Positions 53,160-62,675 of a stretch of 64,000 nucleotides of DNA are shown one piece after another (the first letter of the stretch is position 1; each line of letters starts with the position of its first letter). Source of the stretch: MED-G116 sp038147495 (GTDB lineage Bacteria > Pseudomonadota > Alphaproteobacteria > Puniceispirillales > Puniceispirillaceae). The notes under the pieces are model-generated. The model was not told the DNA's origin. It worked only from the letters and a program-made list of their open reading frames with translations, and ran no database searches. Made by a program: the position numbers and the translations under genes. The stretch lies in assembly GCA_038147495.1 (NCBI GenBank), contig JAYQTT010000016.1, forward strand, positions 310,001 through 374,000. Direction: 5' to 3'.

Positions 53160-53567
53160 ATGATTGGTTGGGTGGCTGTTAAATAGCTAATTAAATCACT
53201 ACATAAATTAAGGTTTAGTAAAGGCAAGGTAAGCCCATTTATTACCCTCAAACCCATTTTTTAATCGTAGGGTCTGACCAAATCCTGCCCCCGCAACCAA
53301 ATAATTTGATTTAATATTAGATACCTAGCCGCCTCGCATTTGAGGCGGTTTTTTTTGTGTTTGTCGCTGCTTTTGTTGCAGGGTAAATGCTAGCGAAATA
53401 ATCCGGTATCACAGTTTCAACTAACCCTGCCCAGCAGTGGGTTTCTAGCGCAGTGATTTCATATCAGTCGGCCTTGATCATTTCAACAGCGCGTGTTTCA
53501 GTATGAGTGAGGGCTATCGCCATGCAGCCTTAATAACCTCTTTTCCATCGAACAGGATTGAGCAATC
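53160..53567. other. non-coding gap with terminator and tRNA-end-like segment
   Basis: About 400 bases with no supported gene. It contains, at 53268-53299, a segment that ends CCTGCCCCCGCAACCA and looks like the 3' end of a tRNA (acceptor strand plus CCA) though without a proper T-loop, and then a strong hairpin terminator at 53329-53356. The rest is A/T-rich and probably carries the promoter of the following large gene. Confidence 0.4.
53329..53356 (+). terminator. intrinsic terminator
   Basis: A 7-bp GC-rich stem (CCGCCTC with GAGGCGG), 6-base loop, then eight T residues on the plus strand. It lies 170 bases after the nitroreductase gene and directly after the tRNA-end-like segment. Confidence 0.85.
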
Positions 53568-55691
53568 ATGCAAGATGTATTTATTGCCGGATATTCAGAT
53601 AAATTGTCGGCAAGGCCTGGCGAGACTATCACATTTTTTGTTTCCAGCCGTGCGGTTTCAGATTTTAAGGCAACATTGCATCGCTCGATTTCGGCAGATC
53701 CGAACCCGGATGGGCCCGGCATTGTCGAAGAAGATGCCAGCATTCATTTCAAATCATCGTCTTTCACATCGCGCTATCAGGGGTTTACCCCAGGCTCATT
53801 TGCCCAAAGTACGACCGATCTAGGGGCGCAAATCAACACTGAACTTTCGATAAAATTATGGTTTATGCCGACGATTCTCGTGGCTGCAGACCAAACGTTA
53901 TTCGCTTGGGGTAATGTTTCGATTATCCTTGATCCAAAGGGTATGATCACTGCCAAATTACCAGGTGGCATGTCGGTTTCTTCATCCGTCTTGGTAAAGT
54001 GCAACCAATGGCACAGCCTAGAGCTCAAGGTTTTAGCATCGGGTATGGTGGCGCTTGATGTAAAATCTATGATGACTGCAACCGCAAATATTGATGGTGC
54101 AAAAAGTGCCCACACAGAATTGGGCAGTGTCCAGATGCTGCCACTTTCAGTGACGGCATCGGTTCGCATCGCGGCAGGATTTGGTGACGCCCCTTGTTGC
54201 TTTAATGGGAAAATTGAGGCGCCAGAAATTCTGGTTGACGGCACGTTAATTGCGAAATGGGATTTTGCCCAATCCATATCATCGCTGTCGGTTAAGGCCC
54301 ATACCGGGCCTGATCTTTTATTGAAGAACGCCCCTACAAGGGGGGTCACGGGTCATAAGTGGGACGCAACTGAATTTTGCTGGCGACACAATCCAGACCA
54401 TTATGCTGCAATCTTGTTCCACGATGACGATATTTATGATTTTGGATGGGACAGAGATTTTGACTTTGTGGTTCCCGATGATATGCCCTCCGGCATATAT
54501 ATTATGCGCATCGAGGCCGAAGGGCATTATGATGCTATGCCGTTTTTTGTGTGTCCACCAATTGGCGAGCGCCGTGCAGATTTATGTGTTCTGGTCTCGA
54601 CGTTTACCTACACGATCTATGGCAATCATGCCCGCCCTGACTTTGCGCCATCATGGCTTGAAAAGATCAGCGCATGGAATGCCTACCCGAATAACCCCTC
54701 CGAATACCGGCATTATGGGCTGTCGACCTACAATAACCATACCGACGGCTCGGGCATTTGCCATGCCTCACATAAACGTGTTCTTTTCAATCTTCGGCCC
54801 GGCTATCTAACCTTTGGCGAAGCAACCTGTTCTGGCCTTCGCCATTTTCAGGCAGATAGCCATTTGATTGCATGGTTGCATAATCAGGAAATTGCATATG
54901 ACATTATTACCGATGATGAGCTTGATCGTGACGGTGTGGCCGCCATCTCAGGCTATAAAGCGGTCTTAACCGGAAGCCATCCTGAATATCACACCAGCGC
55001 AACACTTGATGCGTTGAGAGATTACCGGGATGACGGTGGGGGGCTTATTTATCTTGGCGGCAATGGATTTTACTGGCGGATTGTGCGCCATTCTGAAGAT
55101 CCGGCCTTGCTTGAAATCAGGCGGTCTGAAGACGGGTTGCGCGCATGGGCGTCTGAACCAGGGGAATATTATAATGCCTTTGACGGCAGTTACGGTGGCC
55201 TTTGGCGGCGCAATGGCCGCCCGCCGCAAAAGCTAGTTGGCATTGGCTTTACCGCGCAGGGAAATTTTGTTGGCATGCCCTATAAGCGCGTTTGCTACGA
55301 CAAAAATATGGACTGGGTTTTTGACGGCATAAATGACGATTTGCTTGGCGATTTCGGCTTTAGTGGACATGGTGCGGCCGGGTTTGAACTTGATCGGTGC
55401 GATCGAAAGTTTGATGAGGGTGAGGATATCACCATTCTGGCGCAATCTTTTGATGAGAATAACCGGTTTATTCTTGTTCCTGAGGAAATGTTAACGCATC
55501 TAACAAATTTGTCTGGTGGCCCCGAAGCTGATGTAAAACGCGCTGATATGGTCTATTTTAAAACAGCTAGCGGCGGACAGGTATTTGCAGTTGGGTCAAT
55601 CACCTTTTGCGGGTCATTGCCTTGGAACAATTATGAAAATAATATTTCAACATTACTAAGAAATGTTGTGCGTAAATTTGTTGAGCCCTAG
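53568..55691 (+). CDS. N,N-dimethylformamidase large-subunit-like protein
   Basis: A 707-residue protein resembling the large (beta) subunit of N,N-dimethylformamidase, an iron enzyme that splits DMF into dimethylamine and formate. The N-terminal 130 to 230 residues form a concanavalin-like beta domain, followed by WRHNPDHYAAILFHDDDIYDFGWD-type linker and the C-terminal part with STFTYTIYGNHARPDFAP, YGLSTYNNHTDGSGI, RPGYLTFGEATCSGLRHFQADSHL and GGGLIYLGGNGFYW. Known DMFase also has a small alpha subunit of about 130 residues; none is seen here. So function on DMF itself is uncertain. Convergent with the amidase gene, overlapping by 4 bases. Confidence 0.75.
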   Translation: MQDVFIAGYSDKLSARPGETITFFVSSRAVSDFKATLHRSISADPNPDGPGIVEEDASIHFKSSSFTSRYQGFTPGSFAQSTTDLGAQINTELSIKLWFMPTILVAADQTLFAWGNVSIILDPKGMITAKLPGGMSVSSSVLVKCNQWHSLELKVLASGMVALDVKSMMTATANIDGAKSAHTELGSVQMLPLSVTASVRIAAGFGDAPCCFNGKIEAPEILVDGTLIAKWDFAQSISSLSVKAHTGPDLLLKNAPTRGVTGHKWDATEFCWRHNPDHYAAILFHDDDIYDFGWDRDFDFVVPDDMPSGIYIMRIEAEGHYDAMPFFVCPPIGERRADLCVLVSTFTYTIYGNHARPDFAPSWLEKISAWNAYPNNPSEYRHYGLSTYNNHTDGSGICHASHKRVLFNLRPGYLTFGEATCSGLRHFQADSHLIAWLHNQEIAYDIITDDELDRDGVAAISGYKAVLTGSHPEYHTSATLDALRDYRDDGGGLIYLGGNGFYWRIVRHSEDPALLEIRRSEDGLRAWASEPGEYYNAFDGSYGGLWRRNGRPPQKLVGIGFTAQGNFVGMPYKRVCYDKNMDWVFDGINDDLLGDFGFSGHGAAGFELDRCDRKFDEGEDITILAQSFDENNRFILVPEEMLTHLTNLSGGPEADVKRADMVYFKTASGGQVFAVGSITFCGSLPWNNYENNISTLLRNVVRKFVEP

Positions 55692-57088
55692 GATAAATCA
55701 GGCCGGCCAATTGGTGGTAAATCCTGCTCAAGGGCGGCGCCAACACGAAGGCACATCGCTTCATCATTGGCTTTACCGACAATTTGTAGGCTGGTTGGCA
55801 TGCCGTCACTTGCAAGGTTAATTGGCAGCGATAGGCCGCACATTTCCAGAAAATTAAAAGGCCGGGTGAAATAGCCCGGTGATATCGCCTGATCAACATC
55901 AGCCAACGCTGGGGCAGTGCTTGTGCTGCTCGGCATCACAAGCGCATCAAAACCGCGCATGGCATCATTAAAGGCGGCCATGGTTTCTTTCCGTCGTTGT
56001 AAAACACGGAAATAGTCATGGGCGTGATATTGCTCTCCTGATAGCATTCGTGTGCGCACATCTTCATCCATTGGCAAATCTGGGTTTTTGTAGAAATGGC
56101 CATGATTATAAAAGGCCTCAACCGCTGTAATCATCCCGTTATCATCGGCCAGGTCGCCGTAGGATACTGGGTTTTCAAACGGTATAATTTCAGCCCCCAT
56201 CGCGCGTAAACGATCCAAAGCCATATCATAGGATGCAAGCATCTCGTCCGAACATTGCTGACGCTCGCTATCGATAAGGCTGCCAAGGCGCAATCCAGCG
56301 ACGCCCCTATTCATAACTGCATATAAGCCATCATTATTGTCCATGTCTTGGATGATTTTCCAACCTTCGCGGCCGTCTAACACATCAAACATGATTAGGC
56401 AGTCAAGCACCGTCTGGGCGATTGGCCCGGGTGTGTCAAGCGATTGCGATAGCGGCATGATACCATCCAACGGCAAACGCCCCGCCGTTACCTTCAGGCC
56501 AACAAGCCCACAATAGGCAGCCGGCAAACGAATTGATCCGCCTGTGTCACTGCCCATGCCACAGGGCGCCATACCCGAGGCAACCGCTACCGCCGTTCCC
56601 GATGATGACCCTCCCGGAATACGGTGTGTTTCCTTATCCCATGGGTTCATCGGGGTTCCCATTTTCTGATTGGTTCCCCAGCCGCCAAAGGCACATTCAA
56701 CCGTTTTGGTTTTGCCAAGAATAATCCCGCCAGCTGCTGCCAGCCGTTGAACCATTGTTGCGGTAGTGACGGCGATATTACCAAGCATCGCCGCCGACCC
56801 GCAGGTTGTCACCGTGTCTTTTACATTAAAAATGTCTTTCAAGGCATAAGGCACCCCGTAGAATGGTCCTGCAGTAAAGCCCGCAGCCAATGATTTGTCC
56901 GCCGCCGCCGCCATTTCTAGTGCCGTATCAGCCCATATGTTTTGATAAGCCCCAAGACGGGGATTTAGTCGTTCTATTTCAGCCAGATAGGCCTGGACTA
57001 CTATGCTGGGCTTGGTGCTTTTGTTCTGATAGCTTCGATAAAGCCCGTGAATCGTGTTCACCGGATTAAGGGTTTTGGGGTTCGACAT
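55688..57088 (-). CDS. amidase-signature family amidohydrolase
   Basis: A 466-residue cytoplasmic amidase of the amidase signature family (GatA/AmiE-like). The Ser-cisSer-Lys triad is visible: Lys84 in GVPYALKDIFNV, cis-Ser in PGGSSSGTAVAVA (161-163), and nucleophile Ser185 in GSDTGGSIRLPA. The C-terminus is typical of carbamoyl or indoleacetamide-type amidases but does not fix the substrate. It is the last gene of a minus-strand series with a complete peptide-type ABC transporter, so it probably splits a transported amide. ATG 57088 follows an in-frame GTG. Confidence 0.88.
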   Translation of the reverse strand: MSNPKTLNPVNTIHGLYRSYQNKSTKPSIVVQAYLAEIERLNPRLGAYQNIWADTALEMAAAADKSLAAGFTAGPFYGVPYALKDIFNVKDTVTTCGSAAMLGNIAVTTATMVQRLAAAGGIILGKTKTVECAFGGWGTNQKMGTPMNPWDKETHRIPGGSSSGTAVAVASGMAPCGMGSDTGGSIRLPAAYCGLVGLKVTAGRLPLDGIMPLSQSLDTPGPIAQTVLDCLIMFDVLDGREGWKIIQDMDNNDGLYAVMNRGVAGLRLGSLIDSERQQCSDEMLASYDMALDRLRAMGAEIIPFENPVSYGDLADDNGMITAVEAFYNHGHFYKNPDLPMDEDVRTRMLSGEQYHAHDYFRVLQRRKETMAAFNDAMRGFDALVMPSSTSTAPALADVDQAISPGYFTRPFNFLEMCGLSLPINLASDGMPTSLQIVGKANDEAMCLRVGAALEQDLPPIGRPDLS

Positions 57089-57188
57089 CACAAATATCTC
57101 ATATTCACAATAATAAGGATCAGACCACGGGAAATAGGTTATTGGCGCATTGTTTTCGTAGCTTTCGCAGTTTCCGTAGTTTCAATAT

Positions 57189-58805
57189 TCAAAAATGCCA
57201 GTCTTTTCCCGGAACCGCAGCAAGCAATGATTTTGTATAAGCGTCTTTTGGATTTTCGAATAATTCAGCCGTTGGCCCGGTCTCAACAATCTTGCCATAT
57301 TGCATGACGGCAACGTAATCACAAACCTGTGCCGCGACACGCAAATCATGCGTGATGAACAGCATGGATAAATCCATCTGTTCCCGAATCTCATCCAGAA
57401 GTTCAAGAATTTGCGCCTGAATTGAAACATCCAACGCTGAAACTGGCTCATCGGCAACCAGAATATCTGGCCTTAGGGATAATGCTCTTGCAATACCAAT
57501 ACGCTGGCGCTGTCCACCAGAAAACTCATGCGGAAAGCGATCAAATGATCTGCGATCAAGGCCAACAATGTCCAGAAGTTCATAGGCGCGTTTGGAAGCT
57601 TCATCCTTATCTTCGCCCTGCAGAATAGGGCCTTGGGAAATGATATCACCAACCCTGATACGTGGGTTCAATGACGCAAACGGGTCCTGAAACACCATCT
57701 GTATGCGCTTTCTGAATGGGCGTAGTTCGTTGCGACTTAATTTGGTGATGTCAACATCGCCAAGTTTGATCTGGCCTGCATCGCTATCAATGAGCCGGAT
57801 TACACAACGTGCCAGAGTGGATTTCCCTGAGCCACTCTCGCCGACCACGCCAAGGGTTTCGCCGCGGCGCAATTCGATTTGCACATTTTGAACGGCCTTA
57901 ACATCGCGGCTCGGCTTGCCAAAGCCAAAAAAACTTCTACCACCACCGAATGATTTGCAAATGTCTTCGGTTTTCAGGACGACTTCGGCTGCTCTTGATC
58001 TTGCTTTGCGTGGCTTTAACCGTGGGATGGCAGCAATTAACGATTTGGTATAAGGGTGTTTTGGTTTTTGCAGAACTTGCTTGGTGGTTCCGGTTTCAAC
58101 AATCTTGCCATGTTGCATGACAATAACCCGATCAGCTATATCAGCAACGACACCGAAATCATGAGTAATGAATAAAACGCCGGTATCAAGCCGTTTCTGC
58201 ATATCGCTAATCAACTCGAGTATCTGCGCTTGTGTTGTAACATCAAGGGCCGTTGTTGGCTCATCAGCAATCAAAATTTTGGGGCCAAGTGCCAGTGCCA
58301 TAGCGATCATTGAGCGCTGCCTTTGACCGCCCGAAAGCTCGTGCGGGTAGGCGTCAATGATCTTCGCAGGGTCGGGCAAATTAACATCAACCAGTAGGCT
58401 TAAAGCCTTTTCGACGCGGTCCTTGGCCGACATTGATACATGATACCGAAAAACTTCATCAATTTGAGCGCCAATCGTCATAACTGGATTCAACGCTGTC
58501 ATGGGTTCTTGGAAAATCATTGAGATTTCACTGCCACGCAATTCACGAAGGCGCTCATAAGTGACTTTGGTTAAATCTTCGTCACCAAAGATAATCTCAC
58601 CCTTGCCAACACGCACATGCGGTGCCGGCAGCAGACCCATAACGGCACGCGCTGTTAGTGATTTTCCCGACCCACTTTCACCAACAACACAAACGGTCTC
58701 ACCCGCGTTCAGTTCAAGGTTAATATCCTGAACCGCATACTCCCGGTCAGCACCAGTTGGCAGCAGAATTGAAAGATCATTTATCGAGAGAAGTCTTTTT
58801 GTCAT
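57189..58805 (-). CDS. oligopeptide-type ABC transporter ATP-binding protein, DppD-DppF fusion
   Basis: A 538-residue protein with two complete ABC modules of the peptide/nickel uptake group, as in the fused GsiA-like type. Module 1 has Walker A GESGSGKSLTARAV near residue 42, LSGGQRQRS and ILIADEPTTALD. Module 2 has GESGSGKSTLARCVI near 320, the FSGGQRQRIGIARAL signature and ILVADEPVSALD. Each module is followed by the peptide-family tail (LQKPKHPYTKSLIAAIPRL and FENPKDAYTKSLLAAVPG). It energises the permeases encoded upstream. Its start overlaps the dppC-like stop (ATGA). Confidence 0.94.
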   Translation of the reverse strand: MTKRLLSINDLSILLPTGADREYAVQDINLELNAGETVCVVGESGSGKSLTARAVMGLLPAPHVRVGKGEIIFGDEDLTKVTYERLRELRGSEISMIFQEPMTALNPVMTIGAQIDEVFRYHVSMSAKDRVEKALSLLVDVNLPDPAKIIDAYPHELSGGQRQRSMIAMALALGPKILIADEPTTALDVTTQAQILELISDMQKRLDTGVLFITHDFGVVADIADRVIVMQHGKIVETGTTKQVLQKPKHPYTKSLIAAIPRLKPRKARSRAAEVVLKTEDICKSFGGGRSFFGFGKPSRDVKAVQNVQIELRRGETLGVVGESGSGKSTLARCVIRLIDSDAGQIKLGDVDITKLSRNELRPFRKRIQMVFQDPFASLNPRIRVGDIISQGPILQGEDKDEASKRAYELLDIVGLDRRSFDRFPHEFSGGQRQRIGIARALSLRPDILVADEPVSALDVSIQAQILELLDEIREQMDLSMLFITHDLRVAAQVCDYVAVMQYGKIVETGPTAELFENPKDAYTKSLLAAVPGKDWHF

Positions 58806-59635
58806 TGCCGTTCTTTCAGACGGGGGTTGAGTGCGTCATTCAACCCCTCACCAATCAGGTTAATCGCCAGCACTGTTATCAAAATAGCAACACCAGGAAA
58901 GGTGCAAACCCACCAGGCAGACCGCAACATGGTACGACCTGCACCAATCAGAAAGCCCCAGCTCATGACATTTGGATCACCAAGGCCAAGAAAGGCCAGC
59001 CCGCTCTCGATCAGAATGGCGGTTGCCACCATCAAAGACCCAACAACAATAATTGGGCTAAGGCAATTTGGCAGGATTTCCCATAGCATAATACGAAGGT
59101 CACTCATTCCCAGCGTGTGGCATGCTTGTACAAATTCACGATTCTTGACGGCCAAGAATTCGCCTCGAACGAGCCTTGCAACCCCCGGCCATGAAACAAC
59201 CGCAATCGCAATAACAATACTGCTCATTGACGGTTTCAGAATCGCCACCAGCAAAATGGCAAAAATAAAGGATGGGATTGTCTGAAAAATTTCGGTTACA
59301 CGCATCAGAATATCGTCAATAAGGCCGCCGAAATAACCGGCAAAGGCACCAAAGAAAATTCCAATAAACACCGAGACAAGCGTGGCAACAAATCCGATCA
59401 GCAATGATGTCTTGGCACCATGGACAATACCTGACGCGACGTCACGTCCAAGCGAGTCACTGCCAAGTAGAAAACCGTTGGTTAGTGGTTCTGACAGTGG
59501 CTTGCCAACCAAACGGAACGGGTCTTCTGGGTACAGAAAGCTTGCTGTTATTGCCATCACGATAATCAGAACGATAACAAATAACCCAAAAACAGCAGCA
59601 TGGTTTCGCTTATATCGCGTCCAGAAATTTCCCAT
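58802..59635 (-). CDS. ABC transporter permease, DppC type
   Basis: A 277-residue inner-membrane permease of the DppC/OppC type. It begins with RYKRNHAAVFGLFVIVLIIV, the N-terminal membrane anchor of this class, has further segments around residues 90-115, 125-150 and 205-230, and the cytoplasmic EAA-type loop EFVQACHTLGMSDLRIMLWEILPN near residue 165. It pairs with the DppB-type permease one base upstream to form the transport channel. The substrate is set by the binding protein. Confidence 0.93.
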   Translation of the reverse strand: MGNFWTRYKRNHAAVFGLFVIVLIIVMAITASFLYPEDPFRLVGKPLSEPLTNGFLLGSDSLGRDVASGIVHGAKTSLLIGFVATLVSVFIGIFFGAFAGYFGGLIDDILMRVTEIFQTIPSFIFAILLVAILKPSMSSIVIAIAVVSWPGVARLVRGEFLAVKNREFVQACHTLGMSDLRIMLWEILPNCLSPIIVVGSLMVATAILIESGLAFLGLGDPNVMSWGFLIGAGRTMLRSAWWVCTFPGVAILITVLAINLIGEGLNDALNPRLKERQ

Positions 59636-59636
59636 C

Positions 59637-60623
59637 TTAATTCACCTCAATTCTGGGATCGAGGAAGCAGTAAATGATGTCGACAATTAGATTCACCACC
59701 ACGACAAGCATTGAGGATAGCAGGAAAATGCCAAGCAGCAGGTTTAGATCTCGCGCAAATAGCGACTCAAACGCGAGCATTCCTAACCCGGGCCAGGCAA
59801 ACACAGACTCAACAATGACTGAACCACCAATTAATGCGCCAACCTGAACGCCAGCCATGGTCACAACAGGTAAAAGCGCATTACGCAAAACATGGACATA
59901 GGTGATGCGCCGTTCGGTCAGGCCCTTTGCCCGCGCAGTCACGACGTAATCTTGTCCATATTGCTCTAGCATCGAGGCCCGCATCATTCGCGTGTATAAC
60001 GCCAGATAGAAAAGTGACAAAGTAATCGTCGGTAGAACAAGATGGCGAGCCACATCCACAACATAGTCCCAGCCCTCATAGAAGGCTGCAATATTGGTCA
60101 TGCCACTTGTGGGGAACCATCCAAGATTTAGCGAAAAGACAACGATCATCATTAACCCCACCCAGAATAGTGGCGTCGCGTAGGTGATCAGAGCAAACAC
60201 GGTAATAACGGCATCTTTCCATGTGTTCAGGCGCATTGCAGCCAGAAGACCCAGCAGAATGCCAAAGCCTACAGCCAGAATAATCGTGCTGGTCATCAGT
60301 AAACCGGTGGCAGTAAAGCGGTCAAAGATCAATTCATTGACGGGCATGTCATGTCTGAAAGAATACCCAAGATCAAGGCTTAGAACATTTTTCAGATACA
60401 CCATCAGCTGCACAGGTAACGGCTGATCCAAACCAAATTTCTTACGCAACTGCGCCATATATTCGGGGGTTGCCGAGCCAGCCTCGCCAGCCAATACGTC
60501 AACCGCATCGCCTTCAGCCAAATTCAGAAGAAAGAAGTTGATGATAACGATGGCAAGGATGATTGGTATTCCTTGCAATAATCGTTTGCCAACATATTTA
60601 AAAATTTTGGTCGATTTTGTCAT
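59637..60623 (-). CDS. ABC transporter permease, DppB type
   Basis: A 328-residue inner-membrane permease of the DppB/OppB type. The N-terminal KRLLQGIPIILAIVIINFFLLNLAEGD is characteristic, including the membrane segment, and the EAA loop is YVVTARAKGLTERRITYVHVLRNALLP. About six membrane segments are present. It lies between the binding protein (about 100 bases upstream) and the DppC-type gene (1 base downstream), in one transcription unit. Confidence 0.94.
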   Translation of the reverse strand: MTKSTKIFKYVGKRLLQGIPIILAIVIINFFLLNLAEGDAVDVLAGEAGSATPEYMAQLRKKFGLDQPLPVQLMVYLKNVLSLDLGYSFRHDMPVNELIFDRFTATGLLMTSTIILAVGFGILLGLLAAMRLNTWKDAVITVFALITYATPLFWVGLMMIVVFSLNLGWFPTSGMTNIAAFYEGWDYVVDVARHLVLPTITLSLFYLALYTRMMRASMLEQYGQDYVVTARAKGLTERRITYVHVLRNALLPVVTMAGVQVGALIGGSVIVESVFAWPGLGMLAFESLFARDLNLLLGIFLLSSMLVVVVNLIVDIIYCFLDPRIEVN

Positions 60624-60720
60624 TTGGCATTCCTATCCGGCAACTCTGGATAAAAAGGTAGACGAATAAATAAATAATACTGGGCCAGACATTAAATTCT
60701 GGCCCAGCAAAAATTATGTC

Positions 60721-62307
60721 TTAGTCGTCAATATAGGCTTCTCTGAATGAGCCATAGGCACCCATTGCAGAGTCGTAAGCACCTTTCAGCTTGGTGTTGT
60801 AAACAACCAAGAATTCAAGCTCGAACAAATTCACGACAGGCATGTCATCCGCTAAAATCTGCTGGATTTCTTTATATGTGGCTGTCCGCTTCGCAGCATC
60901 TGGCTCACCGGCACCGGCATCAAGCAAAGCATCCAGCTTTGGGTTGCTGTAGCGTGATGAGTTAACAAAATGTGTGCCTTTGCGAATCTGATCCGTGCCA
61001 TAATGGCGGTGAACACCCAGAACCGGATCTGGCAGCTGGTAGAAATAGTTCACATTCATCTGGAAGTCATAGCGGTGGTAGACACGCTTCAGCCATGTTG
61101 GAACATCCTCATACCGCAGATCCAACTGGATACCGATATCGCCGAGTGCCTGCTTCAGATACTCGCCAGCACGGCGCCAGTCCTCACCGTATGGAATAAT
61201 GTCCAGAACAGCTTTCAAGCGAACGCCGTTGCCGTCACGCTTGTACCCGGCTTTATCAAGAATTGCATTTGCTGCAGCCTTATCGCCCTTTTCAGGGTAA
61301 TTTGGCATTTCAGCATGTAGGTTTGTTGCCTTGAAGTTACTGCTCAATGCACTTGTGGCTGGCTTTCCATACCCAAAGAAAATTGTGTCGATCATAAACC
61401 GGCGGTCAATTGCAACTGAAATTGCGCGGCGAATTGCCGGGTCCACAAACGGGCCTTCCTTGGTGTTGAATTCAATCAACGCCATCGGATTGATCATTGA
61501 ATAACCCTCAGTGGTTACGTCAATGTCATCACGTTCCTTCAGGCGGACGGCATCAATATTTGGGATGGCGTTATAGGCAGCATAGAGAACCTCGCCATTT
61601 TCCATTGCAGCTGTGCGGGTTGATGCATCAGGAATGAAGCGACCAACAATCCGGTCAAGATGCGGTAACCCCTTTTGCCAATAGTCCTTGTTCTTATCTA
61701 GGCGGATATACTGACCTTTTTTCCATTCGACAAATTTAAACGGACCGGTGCCGACAGGTTTGTTTGCTAATGGCGCAGCTTTGATGTCCTGGCCCTCTAG
61801 AAGATGCTTGGGTACCATTGGAGACTCATAAGCAGAGAATGAGCGCATCATGTATGGGGCAGGCTTTTTTAGGTTAAAAATAGCTGTATGCTCATCAGGC
61901 GTATCAATACTGGTTACTTCGCGGAATGAGTTTGGTCCTCGAGGATGCACTTTTTTCAGCACTTCCATGACCGAGAATTGCACATCAGCCGAGGTAAAAG
62001 GCTTGCCATCATGCCATTTTACGCCTTTGCGAAGGTTAAAAGTGACGGTTTTACCGTCAGCGCTGGCCTTGTAGCTTTCAGCGAGAATTGGCACCATTGA
62101 GCCGTCGTTATTATAGTCAAAAAGCCCTTCATAGACTTTCGGCATTACTAGGCCAATCGGCCCCGAGGTTGATACATAAGATGCTAAAGTTGGCGGTTCG
62201 GGCTGAACGAGGAATGATAGGGTGCCACCCGATTTGTCAGCATAGACTGCACCACTCCCAAGCAGGAGGGATCCTGCCATAAATATAGATGTTAGTATCT
62301 TTTTCAT
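60721..62307 (-). CDS. oligopeptide-type ABC transporter substrate-binding protein
   Basis: A 528-residue periplasmic binding protein of the DppA/GsiB group (SBP family 5). The signal peptide (KKILTSIFMAGSLLLGSGAVYA) leads to GGTLSFLVQPEPPTLASY and the family block LRKGVKWHDGKPFTSADVQFS near residue 88. YEGLFDYN and the C-terminal QILADDMPVVNLFE strand are also typical. It delivers the substrate to the DppB/DppC-type permeases encoded next. The ligand cannot be read from sequence; a neighbour gamma-glutamyltransferase hints at gamma-glutamyl compounds. Promoter likely in the 368 bases upstream. Confidence 0.93.
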   Translation of the reverse strand: MKKILTSIFMAGSLLLGSGAVYADKSGGTLSFLVQPEPPTLASYVSTSGPIGLVMPKVYEGLFDYNNDGSMVPILAESYKASADGKTVTFNLRKGVKWHDGKPFTSADVQFSVMEVLKKVHPRGPNSFREVTSIDTPDEHTAIFNLKKPAPYMMRSFSAYESPMVPKHLLEGQDIKAAPLANKPVGTGPFKFVEWKKGQYIRLDKNKDYWQKGLPHLDRIVGRFIPDASTRTAAMENGEVLYAAYNAIPNIDAVRLKERDDIDVTTEGYSMINPMALIEFNTKEGPFVDPAIRRAISVAIDRRFMIDTIFFGYGKPATSALSSNFKATNLHAEMPNYPEKGDKAAANAILDKAGYKRDGNGVRLKAVLDIIPYGEDWRRAGEYLKQALGDIGIQLDLRYEDVPTWLKRVYHRYDFQMNVNYFYQLPDPVLGVHRHYGTDQIRKGTHFVNSSRYSNPKLDALLDAGAGEPDAAKRTATYKEIQQILADDMPVVNLFELEFLVVYNTKLKGAYDSAMGAYGSFREAYIDD

Positions 62308-62675
62308 TTTAATGTCTCCCTGTCTGGACGCTTTTTACTTAGGGTAAAGCACCCTTCGGTCCTATACCTTTCCAAGGTGATTTAGAAAGGGGTAAGAGTC
62401 AATGATTTGCGACTGGACTAGAAAAATTCACCTCGGGTTTTAATTATCGCATACCGAACCCTCTCCCTACTTGTAGGGCTTAGCGACAATAGATTTTGCA
62501 AAGAAGGGTTGTTTTTGCATGATTGGCACGCAGTTTTTGCAGCACAAACCCGATTATCCCACCGCCAGCTTCTCTGATCTGTGCCAAGCATTTAACGCCA
62601 CGATACTAAAATATAGCAACTTGTCGCGCCAGGAGGACAAGAGCGGAGCCAATCATGTTAATAAAGCTGAACCAT
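62308..62675. other. gap between binding-protein gene and gamma-glutamyltransferase gene
   Basis: About 370 bases with no supported gene. The right half is between two same-direction genes and the left half should hold the binding-protein promoter and ribosome site (AGGGAGAC lies 5 bases before its start). A 6-bp hairpin (62465-62478) lacks a T-run and is not a convincing terminator. Confidence 0.5.

Noticed and set aside
62465..62478. Hairpin CCCTAC-TT-GTAGGG before the binding-protein gene
   Set aside because: Only 6 bp and no T-run on either strand, so not called a terminator.
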